A stretch of 64,000 nucleotides of DNA from Ampullaceana balthica. Taxonomy: Eukaryota; Mollusca; Gastropoda; Lymnaeidae. Position numbers and translations under genes: made by a program. A model generated the notes under the pieces. It searched no databases and was not told the DNA's origin. It saw only the letters and a list, made by a program, of their open reading frames with translations. Positions 1 to 12,840 of the stretch are shown one piece after another (positions within the stretch are counted from its first letter, which is position 1; each line of letters begins with the position of its first letter). The DNA is taken from the NCBI GenBank assembly GCA_944989445.1, contig CALYLW010000285.1, positions 1,025,299 to 1,089,298 on the forward strand. Direction: 5' to 3'.

Positions 1-1338
1 CAGATGAAACACGACGCCCTGTCCAAACTGTCCCCCACGTACTCACCACAACAACAACTCCAGCAGCACCACCTTCAGCAACAGCACCAGCTCCACCAGG
101 AACAGCAGCAGCAGCAGCAGCTCATCAAACAGCAGCACGAGAACAGCATTAGCGACGGCACGGACGTCGTCAGCACCACGTCGGCAGCCAAGCGGAACGA
201 CGCCGAGCTGCGGGCCTCCAGCCGGCCCTACACCCCGGAGGAGCGCTACGACACCGACACGCCGGCCAACGCCAAGGACGGCAAGGACGACCCGGCCTTC
301 ACGAGGAGCGTGTCCAGCGACGAGGGGCTGCCGTCCCCGGACGACATCCACATGGAGGCCAACGGGGACGAGGAGCCGGGGAGCCACGAGCACGAGATGG
401 GGGACAACGAGAACGACGACGACACGGATATCGACGAGAGGTACAGCAACGACAACAGAGGAGGCGGTGGCGGTGGTGTCTACTCGTCCAGCTCGAGGCG
501 GTTCAGCCAGCATGAGGAGCGCGAACGCGAGAGAAACAGGGAGAGGGATCGAGACCGAGACAGGGAGAGAGAGAGGGAGAGAGATAGAGACAGGGAGAGG
601 GGAGAGCGAGGGTTCAGATCGCGGAACCGAAGTCGAAGCTTCGAGAAGGACCGGAGGGAGAGCTTGAAGGAGAGGACGCCGTCGGGAGGCAGTGCAGGTG
701 GGGGCAGCAACAACGGAGCCGAAAGCAAAAACGCCAGCCGCGAGGTGGATTACGCCCACGACGACGACCAAGAGAGGGCGGACGATTATGAGCACGAGAG
801 TGGTCGGGCGTACGACCAGACCCACAGTGGCCGCAACAGCCGAAACAGCATTAACCGGCACGAGCAGATGTTCGACCACGGCTCGGGGAAAGAAAAGGAC
901 GACGTGGTTGGGCCCCTCAAGGGCGTCACCGACAACTCCGACCTGCGGCCCCCGAAACGGCTGATCGAGCGCCAGAACCTCAACACGCGCATGATACCGT
1001 CGTCCTCCTCGCGCAAGCAGCGGCACCCGATGAGGCGCTTCAGCAGCGCCGGCAGCGAGCAGGAGTCGCCTCAGTCGACCTCGAGCCTGCCGGTCAGCTC
1101 GACCACGGAGGCCATCGAGCGAGGTGACCTGGACGACAACGAGCTCGTGACCTTCCTGCTGACCAAAGGTCGCGTGCACAAGTGTGTTCACTGCCACATG
1201 ATATTCCAGGACGCTTCGCTGTTCCTGCTCCACAACGGCTTCCACGCGCACGACGAGCCGTTCCGCTGCGTGGTGTGCGGAGCGGTTTGCAAGGACCGCA
1301 TCGATTTCAACTGTCACCTGACTAGTCATATCAAATGA
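1..1338 (+). CDS. C2H2 zinc-finger protein, Hunchback/Ikaros-like C-terminal finger pair (partial, last exon)
   Basis: Seen: the frame is open from base 1 (CAG then ATG), so the first Met may be internal and the exon may start upstream; it ends at TGA 1336-1338. In order from that Met: a Gln/His-rich tract (residues about 15-46), an acidic Asp/Glu-rich tract (about 110-145), an Arg/Glu/Asp repeat running into RS dipeptides (about 165-225), Ser-rich linkers, and two C2H2 fingers at about 394-414 and 422-442, both C-x2-C-x12-H-x3-H, the second ending three residues from the stop. Family knowledge: a lone finger pair at the extreme C-terminus is typical of Hunchback and Ikaros proteins, where it mediates dimerisation. 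Inference: nuclear transcription factor, with DNA-binding fingers in upstream exons. GC content and CpG are far above the rest of the window. The exact orthologue is not recognised; other C2H2 families remain possible. Confidence 0.85.
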   Translation, partial: QMKHDALSKLSPTYSPQQQLQQHHLQQQHQLHQEQQQQQQLIKQQHENSISDGTDVVSTTSAAKRNDAELRASSRPYTPEERYDTDTPANAKDGKDDPAFTRSVSSDEGLPSPDDIHMEANGDEEPGSHEHEMGDNENDDDTDIDERYSNDNRGGGGGGVYSSSSRRFSQHEERERERNRERDRDRDRERERERDRDRERGERGFRSRNRSRSFEKDRRESLKERTPSGGSAGGGSNNGAESKNASREVDYAHDDDQERADDYEHESGRAYDQTHSGRNSRNSINRHEQMFDHGSGKEKDDVVGPLKGVTDNSDLRPPKRLIERQNLNTRMIPSSSSRKQRHPMRRFSSAGSEQESPQSTSSLPVSSTTEAIERGDLDDNELVTFLLTKGRVHKCVHCHMIFQDASLFLLHNGFHAHDEPFRCVVCGAVCKDRIDFNCHLTSHIK

Positions 1339-4300
1339 CTAAACCCAAGGAAGCCGGTCAAACCTTCGGCGAAGTGAGCTCACCCCCCGAAACCTGAGGT
1401 TGTCATGGAAACAAGGGGAGACCACTCTGCAGACGAAACTCCTCTTCCGTGTTTGGCAGTTTCCCCCCAACGACGCCCCGCCGTGCGAACGAACCGTCTG
1501 CCGGCACCGGATGTAAATCTTAAGCAGTTGAAGTATTGATACACTTGAATATTTAGGGCATATATGTTTTTTTTCTTCCCCTCCACGTCATTTCCTATCT
1601 TCCATTAATTAAAAACGTTTACCACGGAACTCATTGGTGTCGTCCGATTAAAATCGCCGAGACCGTCCCAAAGCAGAAACTTGCATATATTATTCAAAAG
1701 CAAGTGTTGGTTTCCTCCTACTTCACTCAACGTCCCCTCTGAGGCCATGCTCGGAACGATTTTCCTCGGAACGATTTTCACGTCATCTCCTGGAATGACA
1801 TCACCAACATGACATAATCAACATGACATCAACGCGTTGTATTTTGTGATTTGATGTTTTCTTTAAAAAAAATTTTGCTACCATCCTCCTACTCGGAGAA
1901 AAAAAACAACAACACACCATTAGTGGATACCATTTTGGGGTTCCACGATTAGATACAAAAGAGGACCCACTGAGGACCGCTGTGCTGGCCTCTATCTGTG
2001 TTCGGTGTTGTAGCACCTGGTGTTTTAGTCGTAGTGTCAACCACATGATGATTGATTGATTGTGATCCTCGTACTTAACTCGTTCGTGCCATATCTGTGC
2101 CATATCTCAGTTGTTTTAAATAGTTTTTTTTTATCATTACTATTGTTGCTGTGACTACTATTACTATGACAATTATTACCATGATTACCGTTACCATGAC
2201 TATAATTTCAATGTGAAGTCGTGTCATTTGGGTCTACAGTGTAGTCCCAAATTGTTTTTAATTTTTTTATTCTTTTTTTTTCTCTCCATGATTGTGGTTA
2301 AGTGGTTTGAGATAAAAAAAACCATTTACGGCAAGTTTTTCTCAAATTTTCATTGAATGTTACTATTAATATATTTTTTTAAAATTAGTTTCTAAAACTC
2401 GCTCACAAACATGTCTTACCGGTCTTCAAAGAACCATGAGATTGCAGAACTGTTATCACCAAAAAATATGAGAAATTCACAATAAGTATTGTCAGCCGGG
2501 GGCAATGGTTCCGATAATTAATAGATGAACAAAAACCCAGGGTCTGCTCATGCTGGGACCGGGTCAGTGCTGAAATGGGCAGGGGGTGGGGGGGAATGGG
2601 GGGGGGTCTCCTGCATCAGTTTCCTGTTGTGATGTTTCCACCGGAGAGACGCCTTCGTTGATGTCGCCGTAGTAAACCACTCATTTTCTATGGGATTGTT
2701 TTAATTTTTTTTTCTTTTGTTGTTTTTCAATTATCTTCTTCTTTGTTTGTTTAAATTTCCAATTTTTTTGGTTGTACATTGCGTCATTGCATTTGATATC
2801 TTGTACATAAATTTGAAGTAACGAAGTTTTAGTGTACATATTTATAGAATCTACTTTGAGAACTTGCAATAGATCAATCGTATTATGGTGGTGAAACTCT
2901 GATTGGCCACTATTTTGGGAACACGATGAGCCCTTGAAGAGTTTTGTTAGCCCTTCTTGCGTTATGCATCCTGGTTTTGAATCTCATCAACTACATACTT
3001 GATATTTGAAAGAGCGAAACTAAAGCGATTCTGTATTCAATTTTGCATATCATTTTTTTTTAAACATGACATTTGATGATAATGATGATGATGATGATGA
3101 TGATGATGAATATTATTATTTTTTGTTGTTATTTCGTTTCATGGACCAATTCATTTCAAAGATTTAAAAAAAAACAGAAAGATAAATAAATGGATCAGCT
3201 ATCCCTAATTCCCGCCCCTGTAAATGGTACTCTGATGGTGTATTACCTCCCCCCGCAGCTCCATAGTCTTGGCGTTATTCAACCTGAATGCACGGACGCT
3301 GGTGAATATTTCAAGGGCAAGAACCCAATAAATCTACGAATCCCTGTCTCAAATCCGTATCACCTCAAGTTAATGATTTTTAAAAAAAATTATAATTTTT
3401 TTTTCAAAGAAAACAACCAGGTATTAAAAAATATATAATTCAAATTTAATTTCACACAAGGCTTATGATGGTATTATAAGGAATCATGTTAAAAAATTTA
3501 TGCCGACAATGACAAGTATGCGAAACTGGTTAATGCTTGTCAGTTGTATTTGAAAGAGATGCAGGTGTTATTTTTTTTTAATGTTTTTTTTTAATTTACA
3601 TTTCAATTTTCCTCTTGAATATTCCGAGATAAAAGAAAATTTTATTTTGGACAAGGAACGAACGTTCTTTCAGGTAACACACACCCAGTACCCCGAAAAT
3701 TTCTTTTTTAATGCGATTCATTTCATTTGTTTTAGAGCTACATTTTTTTGGAACGCACCCCTTCCTCCCGCCCCATTTTACACCAACCGACAGTCCGATT
3801 TCCATACCTCCTGCCTGGTTTACATTACCTCCCCCCCCCCAACCTCCCAATCCACCACCTCCTTCAAACCACCACACAACTGGCCATCGTCACACCAACA
3901 GCTTACGTTAACCGTCATCTGCACCGGCTTCTGTGAGTGCAGGTCACACGCGGACCTGTGAGACGTACCTGTTACAACCCAATCTCGAGTCTTTATATAA
4001 AGAAAAAAAATGTTTCACATTTGGCAAGTCTAACTGTCGTAGGGAGAAGTGGGCCGCAGCTGTGTACCCTCCTCTTAAATTAAAATGAAAACCGCCCCTG
4101 TATACAAACTGTCTGCGAGCTACCGCACCCGGCCTGGGAATCTCTCCCCCCCCCTTTTTTCCACACACCACATGTGCAACTGTTGCGGTTCCTCGGCGTG
4201 GCGGAAGTGTGCCTCAAGTCATTGCGGCTAAAGTCGGTAATCTGTTGGTGTTTACTTTCCAGGGTTATGTGCACGGGAATGAAGATTAAACTGACGCAAG

Positions 4301-5616
4301 GGGGACGCCGGAAACTCTAAGGTTTAGAGAGTATAACGAATAATTGGACCGATTTGACCTCCGGGTCATGCCGTTATCCAATCATTTCTGTCCTCGCAGG
4401 CGTTGTTAGTGTATCCTCCCCATTATGTAAACATGTAACTGAGATATATTTAAAATATGTCTTGTTTACGTCTCGTTGAAGTAGTCTAAAAAAATCTGGC
4501 TTATTTAACGTTGAGTAGAAGACGTATCCCATACACAGAGAAAAAAATTCCAACCGGTTTTTTTTCCCGTCTTAAAATATATTTCTATACATATTCCTGG
4601 TCGCTTCATCCGTGACTTCAAAGGGAATAAAGTTCTCCCGATGATTGACATAATCAATTTCGTTTTGAAGCAGTTCCCTTCCGGTTGTCCAACGAGTCAC
4701 TTAAAACTTAAGTATTGGCCAGATTTTTGGTGTTGGCAAGCCAAAGTATTTATTTTTTTATTCCGCTTCGGGCATTTTGAATTTCCTGTTAGGTAATATA
4801 CAAGTACAGCCTGATTTCAATTTTAAGTCCTCTAAAATTCCCTTCGTATTTTCACCATTCGACTGTTCACATGAAAGAAGATAATGCAGAAAACACTTTT
4901 TAAAAAATTCGGACGGTAGAGAACGTTATTTAATGATAAAAGGATTAAGAAATATTTATTTCATTGACATTTGGCCAAGGTATATTTTCTCCACTTCCTC
5001 CATAGCTCAAATACCCGTTGACTTTTCTGTTTCATATCAAAGCGTTTATATTATAACCTTAAATATCTTATTGGATGCCGGTTAAGATATAGGGCGTTTC
5101 AAACATGCACGAATCATCGAGAAGCACTGTATGTTCTCATCTATAAAGTGGACACATTATTTCAGTTTATTTGTTAGTTCAGTTGTGCGGATAAAAATGA
5201 CAGAATAAATTTGGAAATATTCAGATGCCTTTCTTTTTATAAACTAAAGCGCATGCTAATTTTTAAAGGTTCTTGTCTATTTTGATCTGAAAATGTTTGC
5301 CATAAATTGTTAAATAAATAAATATATTATATATACTATATACATATAATGTTTATATGTGTTTTACAATTTTGGCCATATTTACTACGCGTCACCAGTG
5401 CATGCGCACTTTCGGCATTTTTTGTGCGTACGCAGTTAAAACGTAAACTGAAGCTAATTTTTTTAAATAATTTTTTTATTTGTTCAAAAGCCATTTTTCT
5501 TAAAGTTTAAAGTGTTAGCTTTCAAAAGATTTATAAAACTAAATCTTTAACATTCGGATTCGAACGCGCTAGGATCTCCCGCATGAAAATAAAACATGAA
5601 ATCTTTCGTTGTACTC
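1339..5616 (+). other. Probable long 3' UTR followed by non-coding DNA
   Basis: AT-rich, T-homopolymer-rich sequence with no credible coding. Candidate polyadenylation hexamers AATAAA lie at 3185-3190 and 3327-3332, so the zinc-finger mRNA could have a 3' UTR of about 1.9-2 kb (inference). A short (GAT)n microsatellite occupies about 3075-3109. A pyrimidine-rich stretch at 3760-3900 gives spurious ORFs on both strands. Confidence 0.4.
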
Positions 5617-5619
5617 TAA

Positions 5620-5898
5620 GGGGCCATCCACAAAGTACGTCACGCTATTTTTGAACATTTTTAACTCCCCCCTCACCCTTTTCACAAACTGTCACAAATC
5701 TCGGAACACCCCCCCCAAAGTACGTTACACTTTCCAATAAAAATGTGGTTTTTTATTAAGAAAATAATTAAAATTTAATATAAAACACCGTGACGTCAGA
5801 CACATGGCGGACCCCCCCCCTCCCCCTGTCACAAACTGTCACAGTTTCTTACACCGCCCCCCCCCCTCTGGAGCGTGACGTACTTTATGGACGGCCCC
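5620..5898. mobile_element. Harbinger-type MITE, copy 1 (279 bp)
   Basis: Terminal inverted repeats: the left end begins GGGGCCATCCACAAAGTACG and the right end is its near reverse complement, both followed inward by ACGTCACGCT-like sequence. It is flanked by TAA at 5617-5619 and 5899-5901. A 3-bp TAA duplication and GGGGC-type termini fit PIF/Harbinger elements (family knowledge). The interior has poly-C tracts, repeated CTGTCACA-type words and a TGACGTCA palindrome, and codes for nothing. A second copy lies at 20487-20766 in inverted orientation. Confidence 0.85.
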
Positions 5899-5901
5899 TA
5901 A

Positions 5902-7395
5902 ACCAAACAGATATACGGTACGGTAGTTTGAAACCATCATTAGTTGAATGCGTCTGTCAGTTTTTTTTAAAAACTGATTTTATTACATTCCCCCATCTTC
6001 ATTACAGTCGAGATTACAGCCCGTGTTCAATAAATTACAGTGGCTCTCACATTACATAGGAAATTAGAGACCCACTCACCAGCTCTCATACTCGGTGTAG
6101 TTTTAACTTACCTGAAATTATTCATCGCCGAAAGTCCGATTGAGTTTTAAAGAGCGTCTAATGTCCGACTCCTTGAAATGTCTCCCATTAAATTTTGATC
6201 TCGTTGACAAGACGGGTGCATTCTAATCTCACTAGGTGCATTCTAATCTCACTAGGTGCATTCTACACTCACCGTTTTTCTTATAAAGGTTCTCCCCGCC
6301 CCCACCCCACCCCAACATTGGCGTCAATCGCTTCAAAGAATGGTTAAGACTCAAGGAGTTAACTACTAGACAAAACTAGGGAAAAACAAAGACACACGCG
6401 TCAATTTCACATCCGGGCACTGTATTGAACTGTGTTGGTTAACATTAATGAATGTGTAGTTATTTATCATTTTTTGGCCTTTATGATTTTTAAATATTTT
6501 TTTAGAAATAGTATTACAGACAAGACTTTCCGTGGAAGCATAATGACATAAAGTTAGGAATAAATAGACGTATATAGCCCTACACTCCCGGGTGATGTAG
6601 GATTGGGGTAAGTCCAGAGACCATTCTACCACAAACACTGTTGCTCTACATTTATCTACATAAAAACTCAGCATTAATAAGGTCATGTTCAGAGAGCCTT
6701 TCAAAACTGGGAGATGAGAACCGCATTCAACAATCACATTCAAGAAACACATTCAACAAACACATTCAACAAGCGCATTCAACAAACACATTCAGCAAAC
6801 ACACTCAACAAACCAACACATTAGCCGAGAGCGGGAATCTCCCACAGAGCTCCGTTCTGTTGTCGTGTCGCTCAGTCCCAACAGGTGCTCCAAGCCGCAC
6901 CAAATTGTCCAAATCTGTTCCTTCTTGGGGTGGTGTGACTATTGGTATTTTAACTAGGATTGTTTGACTAGGTGGTTTCACTAGGTGGTTTCTTGAGGCG
7001 GTTTGACTTCGTCTGCTTTCACTTGGTGGAGGGTTTTACCAGGTGGTTCCATTGTATGTGGTTTGACTTGGTGGTTTTGCTAACTGGTTCCCCTGGGTGG
7101 TTTCTCTAGGAAGTGGGTTTACCAACACACAGCTCCGTCGAAAAGAGAAAATTGTTCTTTAATGTTATTTCTTCAAAATCGTTTTTACGCACGTAAACAA
7201 TGTGCCATATTTGATTGTATTCTATTTACGCAGCTGCGCGTGTTGGACAACTTACAATAAATTGTGACCTGGCGGTACGTCACGTGACTTAAAAGGGCGT
7301 CAATTCAGAGGTCAACGCCGCAGCTGTTTTCATAAATAAAATTACCAATTGAATGACTTGAACTTGAATCGTCTCAAAACTGTCGCCAGAATTAC
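5902..7395. other. Non-coding DNA with three short degenerate tandem repeats
   Basis: No gene seen. A 20-bp unit (GGTGCATTCTAATCTCACTA) repeats three times at 6215-6274. A 12-13-bp unit of the type ACATTCAACAAAC repeats about seven times at 6730-6820. GGTGGTTT-containing degenerate units cover about 6945-7120. The 108-codon frame at 6641-6967 runs through these repeats and is not credible as a gene. Confidence 0.6.
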
Positions 7396-7521
7396 ATGTC
7401 TCCCAGGCGGCACACTACAACAATTTACACCCGCACCATGTCTCCCAGGCGGCACACTACAACAATTTACACCCGCACCATGTCTCCCAGGCGGCACACT
7501 ACAACAATTTACACCCGCACC
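7396..7521. repeat. 42-bp minisatellite, 3 identical units
   Basis: Units start at 7396, 7438 and 7480 with ATGTCTCCCAGGCGGCACAC and follow each other without gaps. Because 42 is divisible by three, repeated peptides appear in several frames; this is a by-product, not evidence of coding. A partial GCAGGCGGC remnant follows at 7522. Confidence 0.95.
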
Positions 7522-10500
7522 GCAGGCGGCGAACTTCACGCACAAAGCATGCTTCCCATGGTGATATTGCATCAGTGTATTCGTCTTCGGTTCCGTTTAG
7601 CTTTGAGTTTGAGGGTTTAAAGCTCGTAATTGTGTGGCCTCGCGTCACATTCAATGGATCATTTAATTACCCCGCTCTTAAAACTCCCAAACACTTCATA
7701 TTCTATTTCTTAATTTTATAAATTGTACTATTATTAACTGTCAATATCTTAATGACCCATGCTCTCTTTATTATTATTTTACTGTATACAAGTAACTGGT
7801 ATTAACTAGTGATTTAAACAAAAATACTAATCCCCAAGTGATAAGACATTAATAAGTGTATTCCGGCAAGTTTAGGTCTGTTTCTGGTTATGATTTCTCA
7901 GATACATATTAGGCAAACGATTTCAGCCGTTGAGATTATGTTCCCTCTAAGGTTCGTTGGTTCGTGTGCAAAATAAAATATAAAAAAACAAAACAAATGA
8001 TGTAAATAGTTGCACTGCATCTATTTTGCGTGCATAATTTTTACTTCGTACAAACACAGCAATGATCAAAATTTGGTGCAAGTTAAATCCAAATATCCAA
8101 GCAGCTTAAAGGAAACATCGGTGAAAGATATATTTTACACATACCAAAATGATGGAATGAAATGGAAGTATTTATTTACTTTATATTGATAGTTTTATAA
8201 CCCTTTTTATTGTGTTATTCATTAAATATCCCGAATATGAAAACCTATCGGCGGAGATTTAAAGATACAAACCACATAATGAAGATATTGACTCGTGCCG
8301 CAGAAGATCATTGGCTGAATGTCGGTGCTACGTTTTTGTCTTACAACTTTTTATAGACTTTTTTTTTACGGGGTACGGGATGCAAGAGGAAGATAACTTT
8401 GTTTTCCCCTCATGTTCAATTTCTTCACTTTTTGAAAGTCAAACCCCCCCCTGTAACCATGAATCACGATTAAAACATGATATTGATATACCCTTTCAAA
8501 GTTAAATTTTTATTTTAAAAAAAATATTTTTGGTTGCTTTAAAACAAATATCAATTTTATTAAGATTTCTAGTTATCTTTAAAAAAAAATTGCAGCAAAT
8601 TAACATTATTATGCACGCAAATATTATTTCATCTATTTTTAGCAACCAATAGTTTCGTGCTAAGTCTGAACTTTTTTTATTTTTTATTTTTTGTTGACGA
8701 TGCATCATACGTTTGAACCGTAATTTCCACACACAAAATATATATGTATATACATATTTTTTGGTTCTTTTCTCATCTTCTTTACATTTCACGACTTTGT
8801 TATTCAGCATATTTTCTCCCTCGCTGTTGTAATAAGTTGCCGTAATTTATGACATTTCTCATCGACTACTTAAAGAAACTATGTAATCTCTGTATATTCA
8901 TATTATCTGTGTCTAAACACGTTCATTTCCGCAATCTCTCATCATCCTCCCGCTGTGTCCACTCATCGGTCATCACCGAATCTCCCCTCTCCACTCCCCC
9001 CCCCAGCTCACGCCCTCCGCATCCACTTCCTTCCACCAACAGTCACTCAACGAATTGAATCTCACCCCCCCTCCACAGTTTGACTGCGATCATGTTCAAC
9101 CCCCTCCCCCCCGCCCATCCCCCCATCCCGGGCCGCAGAGATCAAAGATGTATATAATGGTTGTACAGCCGCTCTCGTCGCGATGACGTCATTTTTTTCC
9201 AAACCATACCGGATGTGATGAATGCGATATTTTACGACATTGGTGTCGATGTGTCAGTGTAATGTGTTTATATAAAAAATAAAAATCATTTTGCGGCACG
9301 CCCCGTCAAATTTTTTTTGTGTAGAAGATATGACGTGATGGTTCAGAAGACGAAACAAACAAACAAGAGTTCACCCATATTTGTTCAATGATATACAACT
9401 AGTGATGATGATTATTATTATTATTATTTATAGATGTATAACAATTAGATGTTTGTTTATGTGTAAATGTTGACTTTGAATTCATGATCAGTTGTTATAT
9501 TATTATTATTATTATTATGTATTATTATAATTGCATACCCATTTCAAGGGAAGGAACAATGTACTGTTATAGCAGTGGTCAGCCCGCACCACATTCAACC
9601 ATTTCATTTTTGACCAAACCACCACCAGCAAGTGATCGCTCAAACATTCATATGCACCATGAAGTCAAAAATAGCGTTGTACCATTAAATATACGCCACG
9701 GCGCATGCGTAAAATTGTAGTTGTGATGGTCATTGTCGTGCAGGCCCAGGGCCCGCAAGTGTGATAAGAGCTTGTGAGGGTTCTTAACCTCTGCATCACG
9801 TGACCCTGCATCACGTGACCCTACGCCTGGCTCGTTCATTGGTGTGTTCTTTGACCAATGCTAACAATAGAATCGACTGTAAATATTATAAATAATTATC
9901 ATTTTACGATGTGCCCGGATGGTCCTTGCGCTTTGCGATGTCCGAATACCAAACTAGGTCCGAACGGAGCACTGTTGCACCTCACGGAGGTTCAGAAATA
10001 CTCATCCAAAAAAAATACTACAGACCGATGGTACATATATATATACCTAAAATTAGGTACAAAGTCATCAATAATTATTACTGTACCGCCACAGTTGTAG
10101 TTTCGCATAGATACGGCTGTTCGCCCGACCAGCAACACGGGAACCGGTGCAGTAGTACCGACCCCACGACTTGGCACGGCATTCCCGGATCACTTCGTAG
10201 CATCGTATCTGTGAGGCTCCCAAGCCATTGTTACGTACCACAGCAGTATACATAATCATGTACAATACTTGAATTTTGATGACATTTTAACTCATTGTTG
10301 TTTAGTGTTTTTTTCCCCCCCATTCATTCGAGATCTGAACTTTACAGTTCTTGTTGTTGTTATTATGAATATATTTATATATATAAATACATATTATATA
10401 TATATATGTATAAATATTATGGAAAAAAACACTTTTTTGCATCTCCAGTATATGTCTGTTAAAGTAGTTGCTACTGTGTACAAGTTGATGTGTATTTACT

Positions 10501-11054
10501 GTACAATTAATTCATGCCCATCTTCCCATAATGCTATGCTGATTCTTGTCTAGAATTCTCTGGCCAGGATTTTTAGTTTATAAATATATAAAGCCCGAGA
10601 CAAGTGTCACGTGATCTGCCCGTTTAAACTTTCCTTCCGCCCGTCAACCTTAAAAACTATTTCAATAGACTTTTCCGAGCTACACTGCAAAACTTAGGCT
10701 TAGATCTATCGATACGTTGAAAAATTGAAGGCACCTTGGAATTGTTTTCTTAGATATAGAATGTATTAGTATTCTCCAAAAAACAACTATAATCGAGTGT
10801 TTCAGATTATTATTATGGTGCTATTTCCAAAAGACCCACCAGACTGTCCCATTGCTAACGAACCAGCGGGAGAGAGAAAAAAAAAGAGTGTATGGGGGCG
10901 GGGTTCTTTAAAAGTTGTAGCCTAGGCCGTCATCACACCCTGTATGCTGCAGTTCAATGCCATGTTCGTTGTATCATGGCAAAAAGAAGCGCCAAATATG
11001 CGCTTCCCGTTGACTGAGGTTTCTTTTTTCTCTAGTTAAGACGCTAGTGTTCCT
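7522..11054. other. Non-coding AT-rich DNA
   Basis: No gene supported. It contains ATT/TTA microsatellites (about 9413-9430 and 9497-9523), a duplicated 12-bp word CTGCATCACGTG at about 9793-9816, a TGACGTCA palindrome at 9184-9191 and TA-rich runs near 10375-10410. C-rich patches at 8990-9130 give short spurious ORFs. Confidence 0.5.
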
Positions 11055-11605
11055 TCAGAGTAAGTCTCTCTCTCTCTCTCCCACAGTTTACAGTACTACA
11101 GCTAGATTTCCCTCAGAGTAGCCCCCCCCCCTCACAGAATACAGTACCCCAGTTAGTTTCCTCAGCGTGGGTCTCTCCTGACAGTGTACAGTACTCTAGC
11201 TAGTATTTCTCCAGAGTAGGTCCCCCGTCACAGTATATTATTATGGTACTCTAGCTAGTTTCCTCAGCGTAGGTCCCCCCACCCACAGTATACAGTACTC
11301 CAGCTAGTTTCCTCAGCGTAGGTCCCCCCACCTACAGTATACAGTACTCCAGCTAGTTTCCTCAGCGTAGGTCCCCCCCACCCACAGTATACAGTACTCC
11401 AGCTAGTTTCCTCAGCGTAGGTCCCCCTCACAGTATACAGTACTCCAGCTAGTTTCCTCAGCGTAGATCCCCCTCACAGTATACAGTACCCCAGCTAGTT
11501 TCCTCAGCGTAGGCCCCCCCTCCCCCTCCGACAGTATACAGTACTCTAGCAAGAGTTTCCTCAGAGTATGTCCCCGTCACAGTATACAGTTCTCCGGCTA
11601 GTGTT
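11055..11605. repeat. ~50-bp minisatellite, about 11 degenerate units
   Basis: The repeated core is ACAGTATACAGTACTCCAGC, followed by TAGTTTCCTCAGCGTAGGTC and a variable C run. Units near 11291, 11340 and 11390 are spaced 49-50 bp. Outer units are more diverged than central ones, and most length differences fall in the C tract. Confidence 0.9.
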
Positions 11606-12439
11606 TCAACAGATCAGCCAATGTTATGATAGACCGGCAGCACAAACTAATGTCTGGTGAAGTGACGTCACCGTTCTTTCTGCCCCCCCCCCGCTAACCT
11701 TCTCTCGGAGCAGTGTCCGAGGATGGCCGGCGTTGAACCCCTAAAAGACACGAGTCTGTATGCCACACCACACATAGGGCCTCTGGCTGCATAGCTTGTG
11801 TTGTGGTTTATATCAGTGGCTAACAGGAAGTTTTTGAGTGTCGTCCTTCCCGCCCCTTCTTCCCATGTTGACGAAACAACTGTCAGTATTGTTCTTGTAT
11901 AAAATATAATTCATTATTTTTTTCCCCACGATTTCAAAGAGATTCAAGTGTCACGTGACCGTGTCGTCACGTTGGATGCGATGACGTCACACGCCAAGTA
12001 CATATTCTTCGTATGGGCCTCACCTCACAGCGTATACTGTTTACGTTTTTTTAATGCCAAATTTTACTTTCAAATTTTTAGATGTAATTTCTTTGACTGC
12101 TGAGTTAATAACGACGCTGAGATGGTCATTAATTGACTAAAAGATTGTTGAGTGTCGGGTTTTTTGCGCGTTGGGTTTAGCCACCCCCCAAGTCCGGCCT
12201 GCACATACTTATCCAGTTCGAAACCTATACAAATAGTTCCATAGATTAAAAAAAAATATATATACCCTCGCGCACTTTGACGTATAGACACATCCAAATA
12301 TTCGTTACCATATTTGTCTCGGCTTTAAACAATAATAATTTTTCCCCATTTATACAAAAGGGGCACCCTCAAGGCTTTTCTAAAGACTTTTGGAGTCGCT
12401 ATGATCTTAAGACTGGGCTCTAGGCCTCACAGTGGTCAA
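11606..12439. other. Non-coding DNA
   Basis: No gene seen. TGACGTCA occurs at 11663-11670 and 11982-11989, and CACGTGAC near 11952. An antisense frame at 12070-12297 shows no recognisable domain. Confidence 0.4.
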
Positions 12440-12840
12440 ACATCGCTAATGTCGGGCTAAACATACGTCACACACGAGTGTTCCGACATCTGACGATAGG
12501 ATAGCCCGATCCGATGTCCTAGCCCATGACGTCATTGGGCGCCCTGTTCATCCATTGAGTAGGGGCACTTTATATCGTTCTGATTGGTCAGTAGACATGG
12601 GTCGTGTCCAATACCTCCCCGGGCGCCGAGGATTTCCGCACCGCATAAAACGGCAGCAAGAGATAGCCCCACCGCGCTGGCGGCGTCCGATGCGTCGTAT
12701 TGACGTCATGATAAGCGGACGAGGCTTATCCTCGACTAGAACTCGAATCCACCAGGCGATAAATTATGAGCGAGACCCGCTGGGATCGGTTTTCAAAACG
12801 AGGCCAGTTTACAGCCGTCACGTGAGCGCTGATTAAAATT
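12440..12840. promoter_or_regulatory. CpG-rich patch with CRE-like palindromes and CCAAT-like boxes
   Basis: GC and CpG rise sharply over AT-rich flanks. TGACGTCA (full CRE palindrome) is at 12527-12534 and 12701-12708. ATTGG (inverted CCAAT) is near 12535 and 12584, and a TATA-like CTTTATATC is near 12569. CACGTGA lies near 12819. Inference: an unmethylated promoter- or enhancer-like island; no transcript start or exon can be shown. Confidence 0.3.

Noticed and set aside
43..1329. 428-codon antisense frame opposite the zinc-finger exon
   Set aside because: It is the shadow of a GC-rich coding exon; composition is Val/Leu/Arg-rich with no domain, while the plus strand has two perfect C2H2 fingers.
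7342..7620. Repeat-containing small proteins on both strands
   Set aside because: Produced by the 42-bp tandem repeat, whose length is a multiple of three.
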